From assembly GCA_001584585.1 (NCBI GenBank), contig LSYV01000024.1:280588-344587 (forward strand): a DNA stretch of 64,000 bases, given 5' to 3'. The notes beneath the pieces are model-generated. The model was not told the origin of the DNA and did not search any database. It was given only the letters and a program-made list of their open reading frames with translations. Positions 36,508-48,567 of this stretch are shown here, one piece after another (positions within the stretch are counted from its first letter, which is position 1; each line of letters begins with the position of its first letter). The translations under genes and the position numbers were made by a program. This DNA comes from Gonium pectorale. Taxonomy: Eukaryota; Chlorophyta; Chlorophyceae; Chlamydomonadales; Volvocaceae.

Positions 36508-38038
36508 AACTGCATCAGGAGATGAGCGATTTGATCTTTGTCTGCCTGGGAGGTCCGTCTACGGGCACTCGTTCGTACAACTACTGTAACCGAGATCCAG
36601 CGCCCCTTGCCCCCACGTGCCCAGCCCCGTATGGAGCCGAGCGGGCGCAGCAGATCTTTGTCTGCAATGAAATCCGTTTCGTGTTCTGGAACTTTCGGTA
36701 CAAGGTACATGCTGTATGCCGGTGGCCGTCTGTGCTGTGGCCGCATTGCGGTACTGGAGCCGTACTCACATGTTACATAACCGCAGGACGCCCGGCACGA
36801 ACCCTGAGCCGAAACAACAGACCGCATAATCGTGCACTTCCTCCACACGCAGCGCCAAGCAAGGCAGCTCCGCAGCTCTGTCCAGAGTCCGCATAAAATC
36901 TCGTTTTGTACCGCACAGCGCGGCCTCGCGCACGGGACACGGCAAGGTCCTGAGCCCCTCGCATGCGGATGCACCCCTCCTCGGTCCTCGCCGCAAGTGC
37001 AAGCCCCACGCACGGTGCCGCCGCCTGCACTGAAACCGTCAACCCCTGTCGGCACCCTGGCGACCCGCCGAGCGGACCGGCCAGCCGCACAAAAAACTAC
37101 GCCGGTGGCATGCCCATGGCTGCTGGCGGAAGGCCGTGGGCCCCACCATCGCCCGCCCCTGGCCAATGGGTCCTAGAGCTGAGTTGGGCGCAACAGCTCG
37201 ATCGGCGCGGCCAAAGCCATGCGCCCGCTCCCGCGCAGCTCAGCGAGCGCAGCCTGCATCCCGCGGCAGCCCTGGCTCCTGGCCTGTGCCCATGTTGCTC
37301 CGGGCCCAGCAGCTCAGCAGCGCACGCGCCGACTGGCGCTGGCTCCCTGTTCCCTGGCGAGGCTAAGGCTCCTGCGCCAGCCGCCTCCAATCGCCGCTGT
37401 CATCCGGAGCGGCAGCACGCTGCGGAGGCTGTGGGGGAGCCTGTGATCCGCGGCATCCCTGACCCGATGTGCGGGCGAGGCAGGAGCCCGCTGGCACCCC
37501 GCGGTGCGCCGACAGCAGCTCTAATCGCATGCTCCAGTCACAGCCAGCGTGAGCGTTGGTGGCGGCCGCGGCGCCGTCGTGCCTTAAAAGAGCCAAAAGA
37601 AGCTAGGCCGCGGGATAGGCTCGGCGACGGGTGGAAGTAGGTGGATCCGCCCCGTCTGCAGGGCAGGAGGCCGGTACAGGAGCAGGCGAGTCACCACCGG
37701 GTGTAGCAGCTCTACGCGTCCATGGCTCCATGCCTAGGTGGCAGAGTGCCTAATTAGGCGCTATGCAGTGCGCAGGTGGGCTAGCATGGTAGGTACGGGG
37801 CATGTCTGGGACCTCCGCTTGCCAAGGTCCCATGAGGGGCTCAGCGGTGTTGGCGTAAACGAGCCAGGTCGGGTGTTGCACGGGCGTATACCGGACTGCC
37901 CACAGAGCGCAGGGCAGGCCAGTAAGTAAACCGTGCAAATCTGGACAGATGAAACGCTGCAATGAGGACAGAGATGCTGCGCGAAGATTTCCGTGGCGCA
38001 AAGCTGATCCAAACCGCAAATGCCGAACGGCCGCCGAA
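36508..38038. other. Gene-free interval
   Basis: Open frames occur on both strands (for example 36963-37640), but they are Ala/Pro/Arg/Ser-rich with no recognisable domain and look like GC-driven chance frames. No gene is called. Confidence 0.4.
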
Positions 38039-40053
38039 TCAGGTCCAGCTCAGCGTCGTGGCCGGCTCGACCATGGAAAGCTGTGTAGCCCGTGCTCCTT
38101 CCAAAGGCACCGGATGCCCCGACACCTCCCGCCCAATGCAGGTACACACTACGCTCGTCGTATGCGTTATCCTTTTCAACACTACGCCCGCAACGCAGAG
38201 CTCGTGTGGGGATCTTATGGGGCTGTACACCAAGCCCCTTGACATCCCCCGTACGGCACGACCGCCCCGTACCTTGTACACGTTGATCATGTACAGCACC
38301 TCCCCGAGCGGGGAGTTCTTCCAGTGCAGCCGCCGCAGCGCCATCTCCTTGCTGAAGGTCGTGACTGCACCGAAGCTGCCGATGCGCGCCAGGTACGCGT
38401 CCAGCTTGCACTCTGCGGGGGTGGGGGTGCGTAGTACGGATAGGATACGCAGGAGGCAGAAGCAGGGCGACGAGCATCGATAAGCCGCTGTGTCGTTAGG
38501 TCGGCAAGCCCCAGTCGCAGGCAAAGGAAGTACCTGAAGCGGTGAAACCAGCCCCGCTCAGCTGCCAGTGTGGCCGTTGTGGAGGCCACCACCTACAATC
38601 CTATCCAGCTTCCCAGCCCGAGGGTCCGAATCTGGGCCGCACGTGCTGTCGGCCGGGCTACTTGCCCGCGCCCGCCCCCTGCTAGTATGTGCTTGGCTTG
38701 CATGATTGGCGCAGGCCGTTTAATGTGCAGAGAGCCCCAGCCAGCATCCGGGAGGGAAGGACTCACGCCAGAGGACCAGCGCCTTGTGCGCCTCGTAGAC
38801 CTTGTACATGAAGGCCCGCCACGTGAGGAACCACACGTATCGGATGGCGGGCGGCACCGCAAAGAACTTGGCCTGCATGAAGAGGTACCAGAATGTGGAG
38901 AACACCGTCCACCGCTTCTCGGCCCCTGCAAGGGTCAGCGGTGACGGCGACAGTGGCACAATGAGCTGCAGCGGACTTAGCCATGACTCGGAAGGCCAGG
39001 GTGGCGGCCTGTGCTGGCGGCGGTGCGGGCGCCGGCGGCGGGCTGGGGGCAGGGTGTGCAGGTGGAGGTAGTGGGTATGGTGGACCGGCGTGGTCGTGAC
39101 CCCGTAGGAACGCGCGCGACTGGGAGGGCAGCAGGGCACGATCGCAGCCTGTGGCCTTGTGAAAGTGGTCGTGCGCGTCCACCGTTGCAGTGGCGTGGTC
39201 GACGCAACTGGCAGAGCGAAACGACTCCGGCGAGCCGCTCACGGCCCCCATAGCCGTCACACCCACATGCCCTTTACTGGATCCAGCGGTGTGATTGCCG
39301 GTTGAGGTATGGGTTGTTGACGAGAAAACCCACATGTTATTTGATGCCGAACAGGGCCAGGCAGGGTCCTGTGAGGCTGGCGCCCAGTCACACGGGTCTC
39401 GGGACGCTCACCGCCCCACCCCCGCTCCGCACCAGCTTGGACCCCAAACCAGCTCCGATGTGAGACCTAACGGAGACAAACACGCACACCATAAGCCCTG
39501 GTGGTACCGCAGGGCCTGCTCCAGGCCGCCATCGAACTTGTCCTTGTTTGCCCAGGTTCGCTGACCCCTCCACCCCACCCTCGTAGGCTCACAGGGAATG
39601 TCCGTGGAGCACCGTACGAATTTGTCCTGCCAGAACACGTAGTTGTCTTCTCGTCGCCGATACTGCATCCACGCCGGGTACCACTCGGGCCCTGGTCGCA
39701 GCGTTCCCAAGTCCCGGATGCTCGGGGGCGTCCGGGTCGGCTCCGACTCGCGCACAAAGGGTGGGACGGACGAGAACGACGTTGACGGGAGCATATCGGG
39801 GTCTTCTCGCTCCGCTGGCAGCGAGCTGCTGGCCGCCGCGGTGGGCTCGGCCCAAGTCGGGGCAGCCGTGCGGCAAATTAGTGGAGCTCCGCGGGCCGAT
39901 CTTCGCAGCCCGAGAGGGACTCTACACCTGATGACATGCGAACGCCAGCGTCAACAATTGCGAGAGCTCGGGGGACTCGCCGAAGAGTTGCGGCGCTCAC
40001 CCGTGCGCTTGCCCCGAGGGCAGCTTCCGCTGCGCCATCGGACAAGGCCGCAT
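38039..40053 (-). CDS. Unidentified protein with transit-peptide-like N-terminus
   Basis: Best model: exons 40001-40053, 39488-39927, 38767-38925, 38273-38412 and 38039-38080, all phases consistent, 277 residues. The start is Arg/Ser/Ala-rich (MAQRKLPSGQAHG, then RVPLGLRRSARGAPLICRTA), like a plastid or mitochondrial targeting peptide. The mature part is well conserved in style: PEWYPAWMQYRRREDNYVFW, then GGLEQALRYHQGLWW and a hydrophobic, aromatic segment WTVFSTFWYLFMQAKFFAVP. It continues with FSKEMALRRLHWKNSPLGEV. The aromatic segment could be one or two membrane helices or lie at a membrane surface. I do not recognise the family. The last 14-codon exon is the weakest part. It starts 346 bp from the divergent armadillo gene. 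Confidence 0.6.
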
Positions 40054-40399
40054 TGCTGTATGGAACCAGGAAAGCTGCAGATCGAGCAATGAGAAGAAGC
40101 GTGCGAGTCTCGCTCTAGTTCGGTCTTTTAGAAGCTTAGGTAAAGAGCCAACACAAGAGGAAATGAATGTGCGAATTGGGCCAGTACAGTCTTGACAGTA
40201 TGCTGGATCGTGTGCTGGAGCCAACCGAAACCAGCGCTGGCCAAGGATTTTCGACTTAGTTAAACATCGAGCATATGTCAATACGCCAGCTTGCAAGCTA
40301 GCTTTCGATACTACTGTAACCTATGCCCGCGACCCACGCATGTCGCTCATGTAGTGAACTTACGCTCTTGACCTGGTAATAGTTGCAAAGCATATTAAC
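40054..40399. promoter_or_regulatory. Shared intergenic promoter interval, transit-peptide unknown / armadillo gene
   Basis: Head-to-head start codons are separated by 346 bp, so both promoters lie here. No named motif recognised. If the upstream in-frame ATG of the minus-strand frame (40296) were used, the interval would be shorter. Confidence 0.45.
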
Positions 40400-43300
40400 A
40401 TGGCGCCTAAAGGAGCTGCAAACCAGCCCGCCATTCCTGCCCGGCTGGACTTCCCATGGGCGCTGTCGACGCTGCAGAACCCAGAGGACCCGCAGCTCTT
40501 GGCACCGGCCTTCAATTACCTCCTGGGTCTGAACCCGTCGCAGATACCTCAGGTGGGAAGCCTCCTCCATCAGGCACGCAGGCTCCAAACCAAGTATGCC
40601 GCGTGGCATCCCGCCTGACCCGTCCCTTGTCCCCTCGCCGGGACGCAGCCCCAGGATGTGGATGTTGGCGTGCAGCTTATAACTGCCACAGTGTCGTATG
40701 TCACCTTCAATGGAGACAGCCAGCTCAGCTCGGCGGCGATGAAGCTGCTGGGCAAGGTCTACCACGACGCCCGCGGGGCCATGGCTGACGCCGTCCACCA
40801 CCCCACCAGCCTTCAGGTGGGCACTGCCCACGAGGGTGACACGACTTTGGTCACACACCTGGTGTCCCGGAACTGCCCCCCGATTGCCAGGGCACTGGAG
40901 CAGCCCCCCGGGAGGGGCACCCACACGACTCCCCGCCCCGCCCCGCCCCGTCCCCGCTCTCCCCTGTCCGGCCTGTTCGTGCCGTGGCCGCAGGCGCTGT
41001 GGGGTGTGCTGTCGTACCACCACACCGTGCACCCCGAGTACGTGGCCGCCCTGGCGGCCCTCGCCGCGGAGCCATCCAGCGATGCGCCCCTCACGGCGCG
41101 CTCCAAGGCGGGCGATGCCCGCGGCAAGAAGGACGCGCAGCAGCAGCCCGTGGACCCAGAGAGCACGCTGCCGGTGGGAAGGAGCCTGCGTCAGAGGGCG
41201 ACTGGGGATTGGGCTGAGGCTACCATAGTACCTACTAGCGGGGCTTGGGATGGATGCCGCTGGGCGATATGGGGGTTGGGAGGTATTCTCGTTATGAAGC
41301 CTACGGCGTAAAGTATCCCTACCCGTCGGACACTGAGCGGAGAGGGTTCCCCGGCGTCAGCATGCCAGTCTCGCCCGGTGCTGCCGGTGGGGAGGAGGCT
41401 GCGTACTGGGGGCGACCGAGGAGTCGGGAGGTGCTGCCACCGCACCTGTCAATGCGGGCTTGCGGCGGATGCGGGGCAAGCGCCACTCCGGCAGTGAGGT
41501 TTGACGGAACGCAGCTGGTGGCAGCTGGTGGCAGCTAGTGGCGCGGGGGCGGGCGGGGCTTGCGGCGGGGCGCAGAGGCATGGTTGCTGCGTCCCCCAGG
41601 GGTCATGGTTACCAGGTGCGGTGCGACAGTCAGCGGGCCCGAAGAGCACTCGGCGGATTGCGGAGAGGCCGGGATTATGCTGTAGGATGGCGACTGATGA
41701 GCGGGGAGTGGGGCTGGTGGGCCCGCGGCGCGTCAGCGAAGGGAAGGGGCGTCGCGAGTTCAGGGCGGCTGAAGCGCGCCCGGGCTGCGGTGTTGAAAAG
41801 GAACAACGGGCTGCGGTGTGTAGGCCACCGGGTCACTCGCTTCCTTCCCTTGATCGCTGACGGAGAATGCTGCTGGCCGCCAGTGCGTTCTTGCCAAACC
41901 TACGGGTCTCCAACTCCCTTAATTGGCCGTCTCTTTGCCGCCCGATCCCCAGGGCCCCAGCAAGTTCGCCCTGGACGCCGCGATTGACGCGCTGGGGGCG
42001 GTAGCGGCTTGCGGCAACCCGGCGGCGGAGGCGGAGCTGGGGCGGCTGGCGGCCCGCGACGTGGCGCCGCTGCTCACGCTGCTCAAACACAACTCGTGTC
42101 GGATACAGGTGGGCGACGGGTTGGGCGGACAGGAGGCGGGAAAGTAAGGTAATTTGCCGATCGTACCGCCGCGTACGTTGCGTCTTCGGTGTTCGGTCCT
42201 GCTTGTAGGGGTGCGAGCCACGCTTTTGCGGTGGGAGCTGAGGCGGGCGCGGCGCTGACGGGGAGGGAAGAGAGGAGGGCGGGCCTTGGCGCCGGCGCCG
42301 ATCGGGGAAGGGCGGGTCTGCCGCTCCGCTCTCAAAGTGGATTCCCACTTCGTAGAGGCGTAAAAATATGGGTTGGAAGTAATGGGCTGGACTCCAGCAG
42401 CATTGGATCGTCCGGGGGCCAGGCGGGGATTCCCCTTTCATGCGAGGCGCCTTGTTGAGTGAGCTTTCCAGAGGGGTGCTGGGCGCTGCTGCTGGAGGGC
42501 AGGGCCGAGGAGCGAACAGGCCTGGGGCTCGGGGTGGGCATAGGCCCTTCGCCACCTTCTTTGTATACATCCCGCTCCTCCCATTCTCCCGCCCCCGCCC
42601 CCACACCCGGGCCCGCCCCCGACCGACGCCCCCACTCCCACCCGGCTGCGATGTTGTCACAGCTGATGTGCGTCCGCCTGGCACGCAAACTGGTGCGCTG
42701 CGAGCCCTTCCCCGCGGCCTTTGCGGCGGCAGACGCCGTCGCGGCGCTGACGGAGCTGCTCAGCACCAGCCCTTACGGCGCCGTACGGGAGGAGGTCCTG
42801 AGCTGCCTGTCGTACCTGATGGCGGCTTCAGGTGGGAGGGGGGGCGGAGCAGCGTGCCGGTGACAGTGCACGTACCTTCCGTACATGCTCATAATGCGGC
42901 ATATTTTGAGCAGCCTCCAACCTGCCATATGTGAGCAGCCTNNNNNNNNNNNNNNNNNNNNNNNNNNNNNNNNNNNNNNNNNNNNNNNNNNNNNNNNNNN
43001 NNNNNNNNNNNNNNNNNNNNNNNNNNNNNNNNNNNNNNNNNNNNNNNNNNNNNNNNNNNNNNNNNNNNNNNNNNNNNNNNNNNNNNNNNNNNNNNNNNNN
43101 NNNNNNNNNNNNNNNNNNNNNNNNNNNNNNNNNNNNNNNNNNNNNNNNNNNNNNNNNNNNNNNNNNNNNNNNNNNNNNNNNNNNNNNNNNNNNNNNNNNN
43201 NNNNNNNNNNNNNNNNNNNNNNNNNNNNNNNNNNNNNNNNNNNNNNNNNNNNNNNNNNNNNNNNNNNNNNNNNNNNNNNNNNNNNNNNNNNNNNNNNNNN

Positions 43301-46126
43301 NNNNNNNNNNNNNNNNNNNNNNNNNNNNNNNNNNNNNNNNNNNNNNNNNNNNNNNNNNNNNNNNNNNNNNNNNNNNNNNNNNNNNNNNNNNNNNNNNNNN
43401 NNNNNNNNNNNNNNNNNNNNNNNNNNNNNNNNNNNNNNNNNNNNNNNNNNNNNNNNNNNNNNNNNNNNNNNNNNNNNNNNNNNNNNNNNNNNNNNNNNNN
43501 NNNNNNNNNNNNNNNNNNNNNNNNNNNNNNNNNNNNNCGCTGGACTGCGACCTGCTGTGCCAGCTGCTCAACCACCTTCTCTCGCCCTCCACCGGGGTGG
43601 CCCACACGCCGCCGCCGCCCACGCCCGTGGACCCGCAGCCGCCCGCCCACGACGCGGCGGACAAGGACGAGGAGGCGGCGCCGCCGGAGCCTCCGCCACC
43701 GCCGCCGCCCCCGCAGCTCGACATGAGCCATCCAGTGGCCAGCTCTCCCGACCGCATCCAGGTACGTCTGTTGTCGTGGCTCCTGAGGGCATGGTGTTGA
43801 AGTGTAGGGCTTCGAGGCGGACCCCGTGTGGATGCGGTGATGTAGGGCGTGATCTCATGTGTGCTTGCTTATGGTTGCTGCTCCTGGCCTCGTGGCCGCG
43901 GCCCCCTCACTCTGGACGTTCCAAACGTCCCCGACTCTGGGTATGAGGAGCACAGAGCAGAGTTGGGAGCACAGAGAAGATTGCGGAGAATGGGGAGCAT
44001 GTTGCTGGGTGCAAGGCCGTGCTCATCATACCCTTCTTCTCACCCCACCCCCCTCGACTCCGCTGCCAAATCTGCCCCCACCTCACCCCCGCATGCAGGA
44101 CCTGACGGTGGCGCTGCTCCTGCAGCTGGCCCGCCAGCACCACGGCGCGGCGCAGGAGCTGCTGCGGCTGGGCGCGCTCAAGCTGCTGGCGGCGCTGCTG
44201 CCGGCGCCCGAGCTGCCCGAGCTCCCCCAGCCGGAGCACCCCGTGCGGCGGCCCTCCTCCAGCGATACCATCTTCGCCTCCTTCATACCCGGCCTGGGCG
44301 CGCGGCGGCCCAGCGAGAGCACAGTCGTGGTGCCCACGACGCCCAAGGTGCGCCCCGTTGGCGGGCCTCGCACGCCCCCGCCACGCCTCCCCTCCCTGCT
44401 GTCCGTCCGAAGCCCCCGCCACGCCTCCCCTCCCTGCTGTCCGTCCGAAGCCCCCGCCACGCCTCCCCTCCCTGCTGTCTGTCCAAAGCCCAGAGGGCAC
44501 CCGTCGCCAAAGCCCCCGCTGCCGTACTTCTCGTAGCCGTGTCCCTCGGACCCCGACCACCCTTGTAACGCCCCGGCCACCCGCTACGTGCCATCACACG
44601 CTCGTGCAAACTGGCCCCCTTTGCAACGACCCTGGCCGCAACCCATGCACAGCTTGCATTTTCCAACCCTTCTCCCCTGCGCGCCCCTTCCTTGGCACCC
44701 ACCCCTCCCGCTCCCCTTCTTCCTCCCCCTCCCGTACCAGGACGCCTGGCTGCAGTATCTGGACTGCGAGCCCCCGCTGCCGCTGCCAGTGTCCCGCGCC
44801 GCCAGCCACCGGCTGCAGGCCTCCCTGCTGACGCTGCTGTCGTGCCTGCTGGCGGAGCCGGGCGCCGCCGACTACTGGTGGCACGTGCACGCCAGCGCGC
44901 GGCCGCACCTGCAGCTGATGTTCCTGCTGGCCACGGAGGAGGTGCAGCCGCCGCTCGCGGCCGTCATCTCGCAGGCACAGATGGCGCACCTGTCGGTGGG
45001 TGCAGGCAGTGCTGCTGGTGGGGAGGGGCGGGGCGGGGGCGCTGCTGCGTCCGCCTCCACGCTGTGATGCGGGTAGTTTCATCAGCAGCAGAAAGGAAGG
45101 GAGAGGACGGGTGGCGTTCACGGATAGGGCGCTGCCGGAAGCCGTGTGCTACTGGGTTCGGTTCCACGCTGCGATGCGCGGTTCAGCGTCTCGAGAGGAA
45201 GGGGCCGGACGGGTGAGGCCCACGTGCGGGTTACGTACTGACGCTTAAGGGCTGCTACAGCGGGACTGGGGGAGGAGGCTGAGGGCTGTCGCCGCCTCAC
45301 AGCCTCTGGTACGCCCCGCCATTGGCCATTCCCATCCCAATGCGCGTGCTCAACGTCCCGCACGTCGCGCCCCGCGTGCCGCCCCCGGCCACCGCAGATC
45401 CCGGCCAACAAGCGCACCAGCAAGCAGGGCAAGCCCGACCCCACGCTGCCGCCCTTCCCGCCCGAGGTGCGCGGCGCGGCGCTTGGCTGCGTGCTGCAGC
45501 TGACCAAGCACGCCTCCTGGCTGGCGCTGGCGCCCCACCTGCGGGCGCTGCAGGCCACCCTGCGGGACCCGGTCAGCTGGGGCGTGGAGATGGCCGCCCC
45601 GCTAGCCGAGATCATCCAGCGCATAATGACCGCAGAGCGGCAGTCCAAGGGTGGCAGCGGCGGCGCGGGCGGCAAGGCACCGCCGCCAGCGGCGCCTCCG
45701 GCGCCGCCGCCGCTAGCGGCTGAGGGCTCGGGCGGTGCGCTGGCGGCAGCGGCATCACCGCGGGCCTCCCCGCGCACGGCAGCGGCTCCGTCGCCGCCGC
45801 CGCTGCCGCCGCCGCCTGCCACGCCCAACGGCCTGTCATTGGAGGACAACGGCCTGGCGGAGGTCACGATGAGCACCTCGGAGTTGGTGGAGGCGCTCAA
45901 GGCGCTGGCGCAGCTGGCACGGAAGGGCAGCGACCCGTGGGCCACCTCGGCGGTGGCGGCGGCACTGCTGGCGCTGCCCGAGGGCGCTCTGTACGCGCCG
46001 CCGTGGCCGCCGCTGCCATCGCCACCGCCCACACCGCCGCCGCCGCCGCTGCCCACATCGCAGTACTTGTGGGACGCGCTGGGCCGGCCCGTTATGACAG
46101 ATGGGATCCAGCTGGTGCACTTGTAA
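40400..46126 (+). CDS. Armadillo/HEAT-like alpha-solenoid protein (interrupted by assembly gap)
   Basis: Exons seen: 40400-40552, 40649-40816, 40994-41173, 41953-42108, 42663-42831, [gap], 43538-43761 (5' end in gap), 44099-44347, 44741-44995 and 45398-46126 (TAA). All visible junctions keep phase; exon 42663-42831 ends in phase 1 just before the run of N. The product is a series of amphipathic helix pairs: AMKLLGKVYHDARGAM, ALDAAIDALGAVAACGN, VREEVLSCLSYLMAASG, VALLLQLARQHHGAAQELLR and ALGCVLQLTKHASWLALAPH. Pro-rich linkers separate them, including a polyproline run near 43690 and Ala/Pro repeats at 45680-45830. Such solenoids are protein-binding scaffolds (family knowledge). The partner is unknown. 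At least 760 residues are visible. Confidence 0.65.
42942..43537. other. Assembly gap (596 N)
   Basis: A run of N falls between an exon ending in phase 1 at 42831 and an exon already open at 43538, so part of the armadillo gene's coding sequence is missing. Gap size may be an estimate. Confidence 0.95.
44381..44494 (+). repeat. 38-bp tandem repeat, 3 copies, in an intron
   Basis: The unit starting CCACGCCTCCCCTCCCTGCT recurs at 44381, 44419 and 44457, with the third copy diverging at its end. It lies in the intron between exons 44099-44347 and 44741-44995 and adds pyrimidine-rich sequence upstream of the acceptor. Confidence 0.8.
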
Positions 46127-47286
46127 TGGCTGCCTTGCGCTCGGATTCTGATCGAGGATCCCATGTGTTGGTGTTCCCGTACACATAGCGCTTGCGGTTG
46201 GCAGGAAGCGCGCGACCTCCGCCTCGGGGCCTAGGGGATGAAGCATGAAGGGGCTGGCGCAGTGGTGCTTCAGTGCGCTTGCGTTGTGGGAGCTACGGAG
46301 CTTGGTGAAAGCAAATGGGGATTGCTTTTGCGTGAGATCGAATGCTGCATGACGCAGAGCCCATCTACAGGATAGCGCTTGTGCTTCTGGACGAATGACA
46401 CTCTCTTTGGACGTAATACACACGTAATGTGCCGCTGCCCGTTCAAGCCTCGGACCGATGCGTAGCCATCCGGGCCCTATAAGGATACCACAGGCTCCCT
46501 CGTGCACACAGCAAGGAAGGCTTTCTCTGACAGTCCGCAAACCCATACAGAGGTATGGGTGGGCTGCCATGTGTCATACAGGGCCCTGAGGTGCACGAGG
46601 GTAGGGAATAGGTGCACATGTCCGGGACACGTTTGAGCAACATGGGCAGGCCCATGCCTGAGTAACATCAAGCCGTAACGTTGGTTCGTTCCGGTAAGGG
46701 ACTTATCTAAAGTGTGCTGGACGCGGATATGGGGGGGGGGGGCGCAGGAAGCATTGTGAAAGCCCAACTTGGTAGTGTCGCGCCAGCGGGGTCAGTCAAC
46801 CTTGGTTAAACCGCATGCGCTATTGATGGAGACACGCTGGTGCGCCATTTGGACACGTGAATTAGGGCACGGCAGCCTTCCCTGTGTTACTCTTTCTGCA
46901 ACCCGCCTCCGCCTACCTACAGTGCCCAGTGCCCAAATACACGTGTGTACGAAATCGTCCCCGCCTAGCGCACTGCTGACCCCTGGGCCCACGACCAAGA
47001 GCGCTTTCCGCAGGCGAACGCAATTAATCAATGGCACGCATTGTCATCCTAATCCATGACCGGGAACCTGACGCGTGACCGGGAGGGTGAATGTGTGCAC
47101 ACAGCACCGTACGGCAGGCATGAGGCGAGGCGCCCCTCCCAAGCGTCCAGTCCCGCTCAATACCATTATGAAACGTTGCTTTAAAGAAGCTTGTTGCAGC
47201 GTTTAAGCACTGTAGAACCCTTAGGAGCTAGAAGTGACATCCAGATCGACGACCAGACTTGCGACGCTTTGCTCAATTAGCCTAAA
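46127..47286. other. Intergenic interval upstream of RPT1
   Basis: No gene supported. Contains a 12-base G run (46731-46742). The RPT1 promoter and 5' UTR must lie in the distal part, which is AT-richer (TTTAAAGAAG at about 47180). No firm core-promoter element was identified. Confidence 0.45.
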
Positions 47287-48567
47287 ATGCCCGACGACAA
47301 GCACATAGATCCCGACAAGGATGCTCCCATTAAGGCGCTAGATGAAACTGATATTGCTTTCCTCAAGAATTACGGTTTGGGACCTTACGCTGCGCCTATC
47401 AAGAAGGCGGAGCAGGACGTGAAGGACGTTCTAAAGCGGATCAATGATGTTTGCGGCGTGAAGGAATCGGACACTGGGCTTGCTCCCCCGTCCCGCTGGG
47501 ACTTGGTCTCCGACAAGCAGATGCAGCAGGAGGAGCAGCCGCTGCAGGTCGCCCGCTGCACAAAAATCATCAACCCCGGCACGGACGAGGCCAAATATGT
47601 GATTAACGTCAAGCAGATCGCCAAGTTCGTGGTGGGGCTGGGTGACAAGGTGGCCCCAACGGACATCGAGGAGGGTATGCGTGTCGGCGTGGACCGCAAC
47701 AAGTACCAGATTCAGATTCCCCTCCCGCCCAAGATTGACCCCTCCGTCACTATGATGACCGTGGAGGAGAAGCCCGATATCACCTACAGCGATATCGGTG
47801 GCTCCAAGGAGCAGATGGAGAAGATGCGCGAGGTGGTGGAGCTGCCGATGCTCCATCCAGAGAAGTTTGTGCAGCTGGGCATCGATCCGCCCAAGGGCGT
47901 GCTGATGTACGGGCCGCCGGGCACGGGCAAGACGCTGCTGGCGCGGGCGGTGGCCAACCGCACCGACGCCTGCTTCATCCGCGTCATCGGCAGCGAGCTA
48001 GTGCAGAAGTACGTGGGCGAGGGCGCGCGCATGGTGCGTGAGCTCTTCCAGATGGCGCGCTCTAAGAAGGCCTGCATCGTCTTCTTCGACGAGGTGGACG
48101 CCATCGGTGGCGCCCGCTTCGATGACGGCGCGGGTGGTGACAACGAGGTGCAGCGCACCATGTTGGAGATTGTTAACCAGCTGGACGGCTTCGACGCCCG
48201 CGGTAACGTCAAGGTGCTCATGGCCACCAACCGGCCCGACACGCTCGACCCGGCGCTCCTCCGCCCCGGCCGCCTGGACCGCAAGGTAGAGTTTGGCCTC
48301 CCGGACCTGGCCTCACGGACGCAAATCTTCCAGATCCACACCCGGACAATGAACTGCGAGCGAGACATTCGCTTCGAGCTGCTGGCGCGGCTGTGCCCCA
48401 ACAGCACCGGCGCCGACATCCGGAGCGTCTGCACGGAGGCGGGCATGTACGCAATCCGCGCGCGCCGGAAAACGGTGACGGAGAAGGACTTCCTGGAGGC
48501 GGTCAACAAGGTCATTAAGGGCTACCAGAAGTTCAGCGCCACGCCAAAGTACATGATATTCAACTGA
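47287..48567 (+). CDS. RPT1: 26S proteasome regulatory AAA-ATPase subunit RPT1 (PSMC2)
   Basis: 426 residues in one uninterrupted frame, the length of plant RPT1. RPT1 is one of six ATPases of the 19S base ring that unfold ubiquitylated substrates and open the 20S gate. The N-terminus ([18 protein letters not shown]) and OB-fold region precede the AAA module: Walker A GPPGTGKT at residues 209-216, Walker B IVFFDE at 264-269, then [19 protein letters not shown] with the arginine-finger region. The C-terminus [12 protein letters not shown] matches plant RPT1 rather than the other RPT paralogues. There is no intron, unlike every other gene called here. It could be a retrocopy or simply intronless in this lineage; no disabling change is visible. 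Confidence 0.95.
   Translation: MPDDKHIDPDKDAPIKALDETDIAFLKNYGLGPYAAPIKKAEQDVKDVLKRINDVCGVKESDTGLAPPSRWDLVSDKQMQQEEQPLQVARCTKIINPGTDEAKYVINVKQIAKFVVGLGDKVAPTDIEEGMRVGVDRNKYQIQIPLPPKIDPSVTMMTVEEKPDITYSDIGGSKEQMEKMREVVELPMLHPEKFVQLGIDPPKGVLMYGPPGTGKTLLARAVANRTDACFIRVIGSELVQKYVGEGARMVRELFQMARSKKACIVFFDEVDAIGGARFDDGAGGDNEVQRTMLEIVNQLDGFDARGNVKVLMATNRPDTLDPALLRPGRLDRKVEFGLPDLASRTQIFQIHTRTMNCERDIRFELLARLCPNSTGADIRSVCTEAGMYAIRARRKTVTEKDFLEAVNKVIKGYQKFSATPKYMIFN

Noticed and set aside
38500..38600. An extra exon (ERGWFHRF) in the transit-peptide unknown
   Set aside because: Adding it breaks the phase with the next exon; joining 38767 directly to 38412 keeps phase 1 and needs no correction.
42828..43946. 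Open frames spanning the run of N
   Set aside because: They are artefacts of undefined bases that cannot contain a stop codon.
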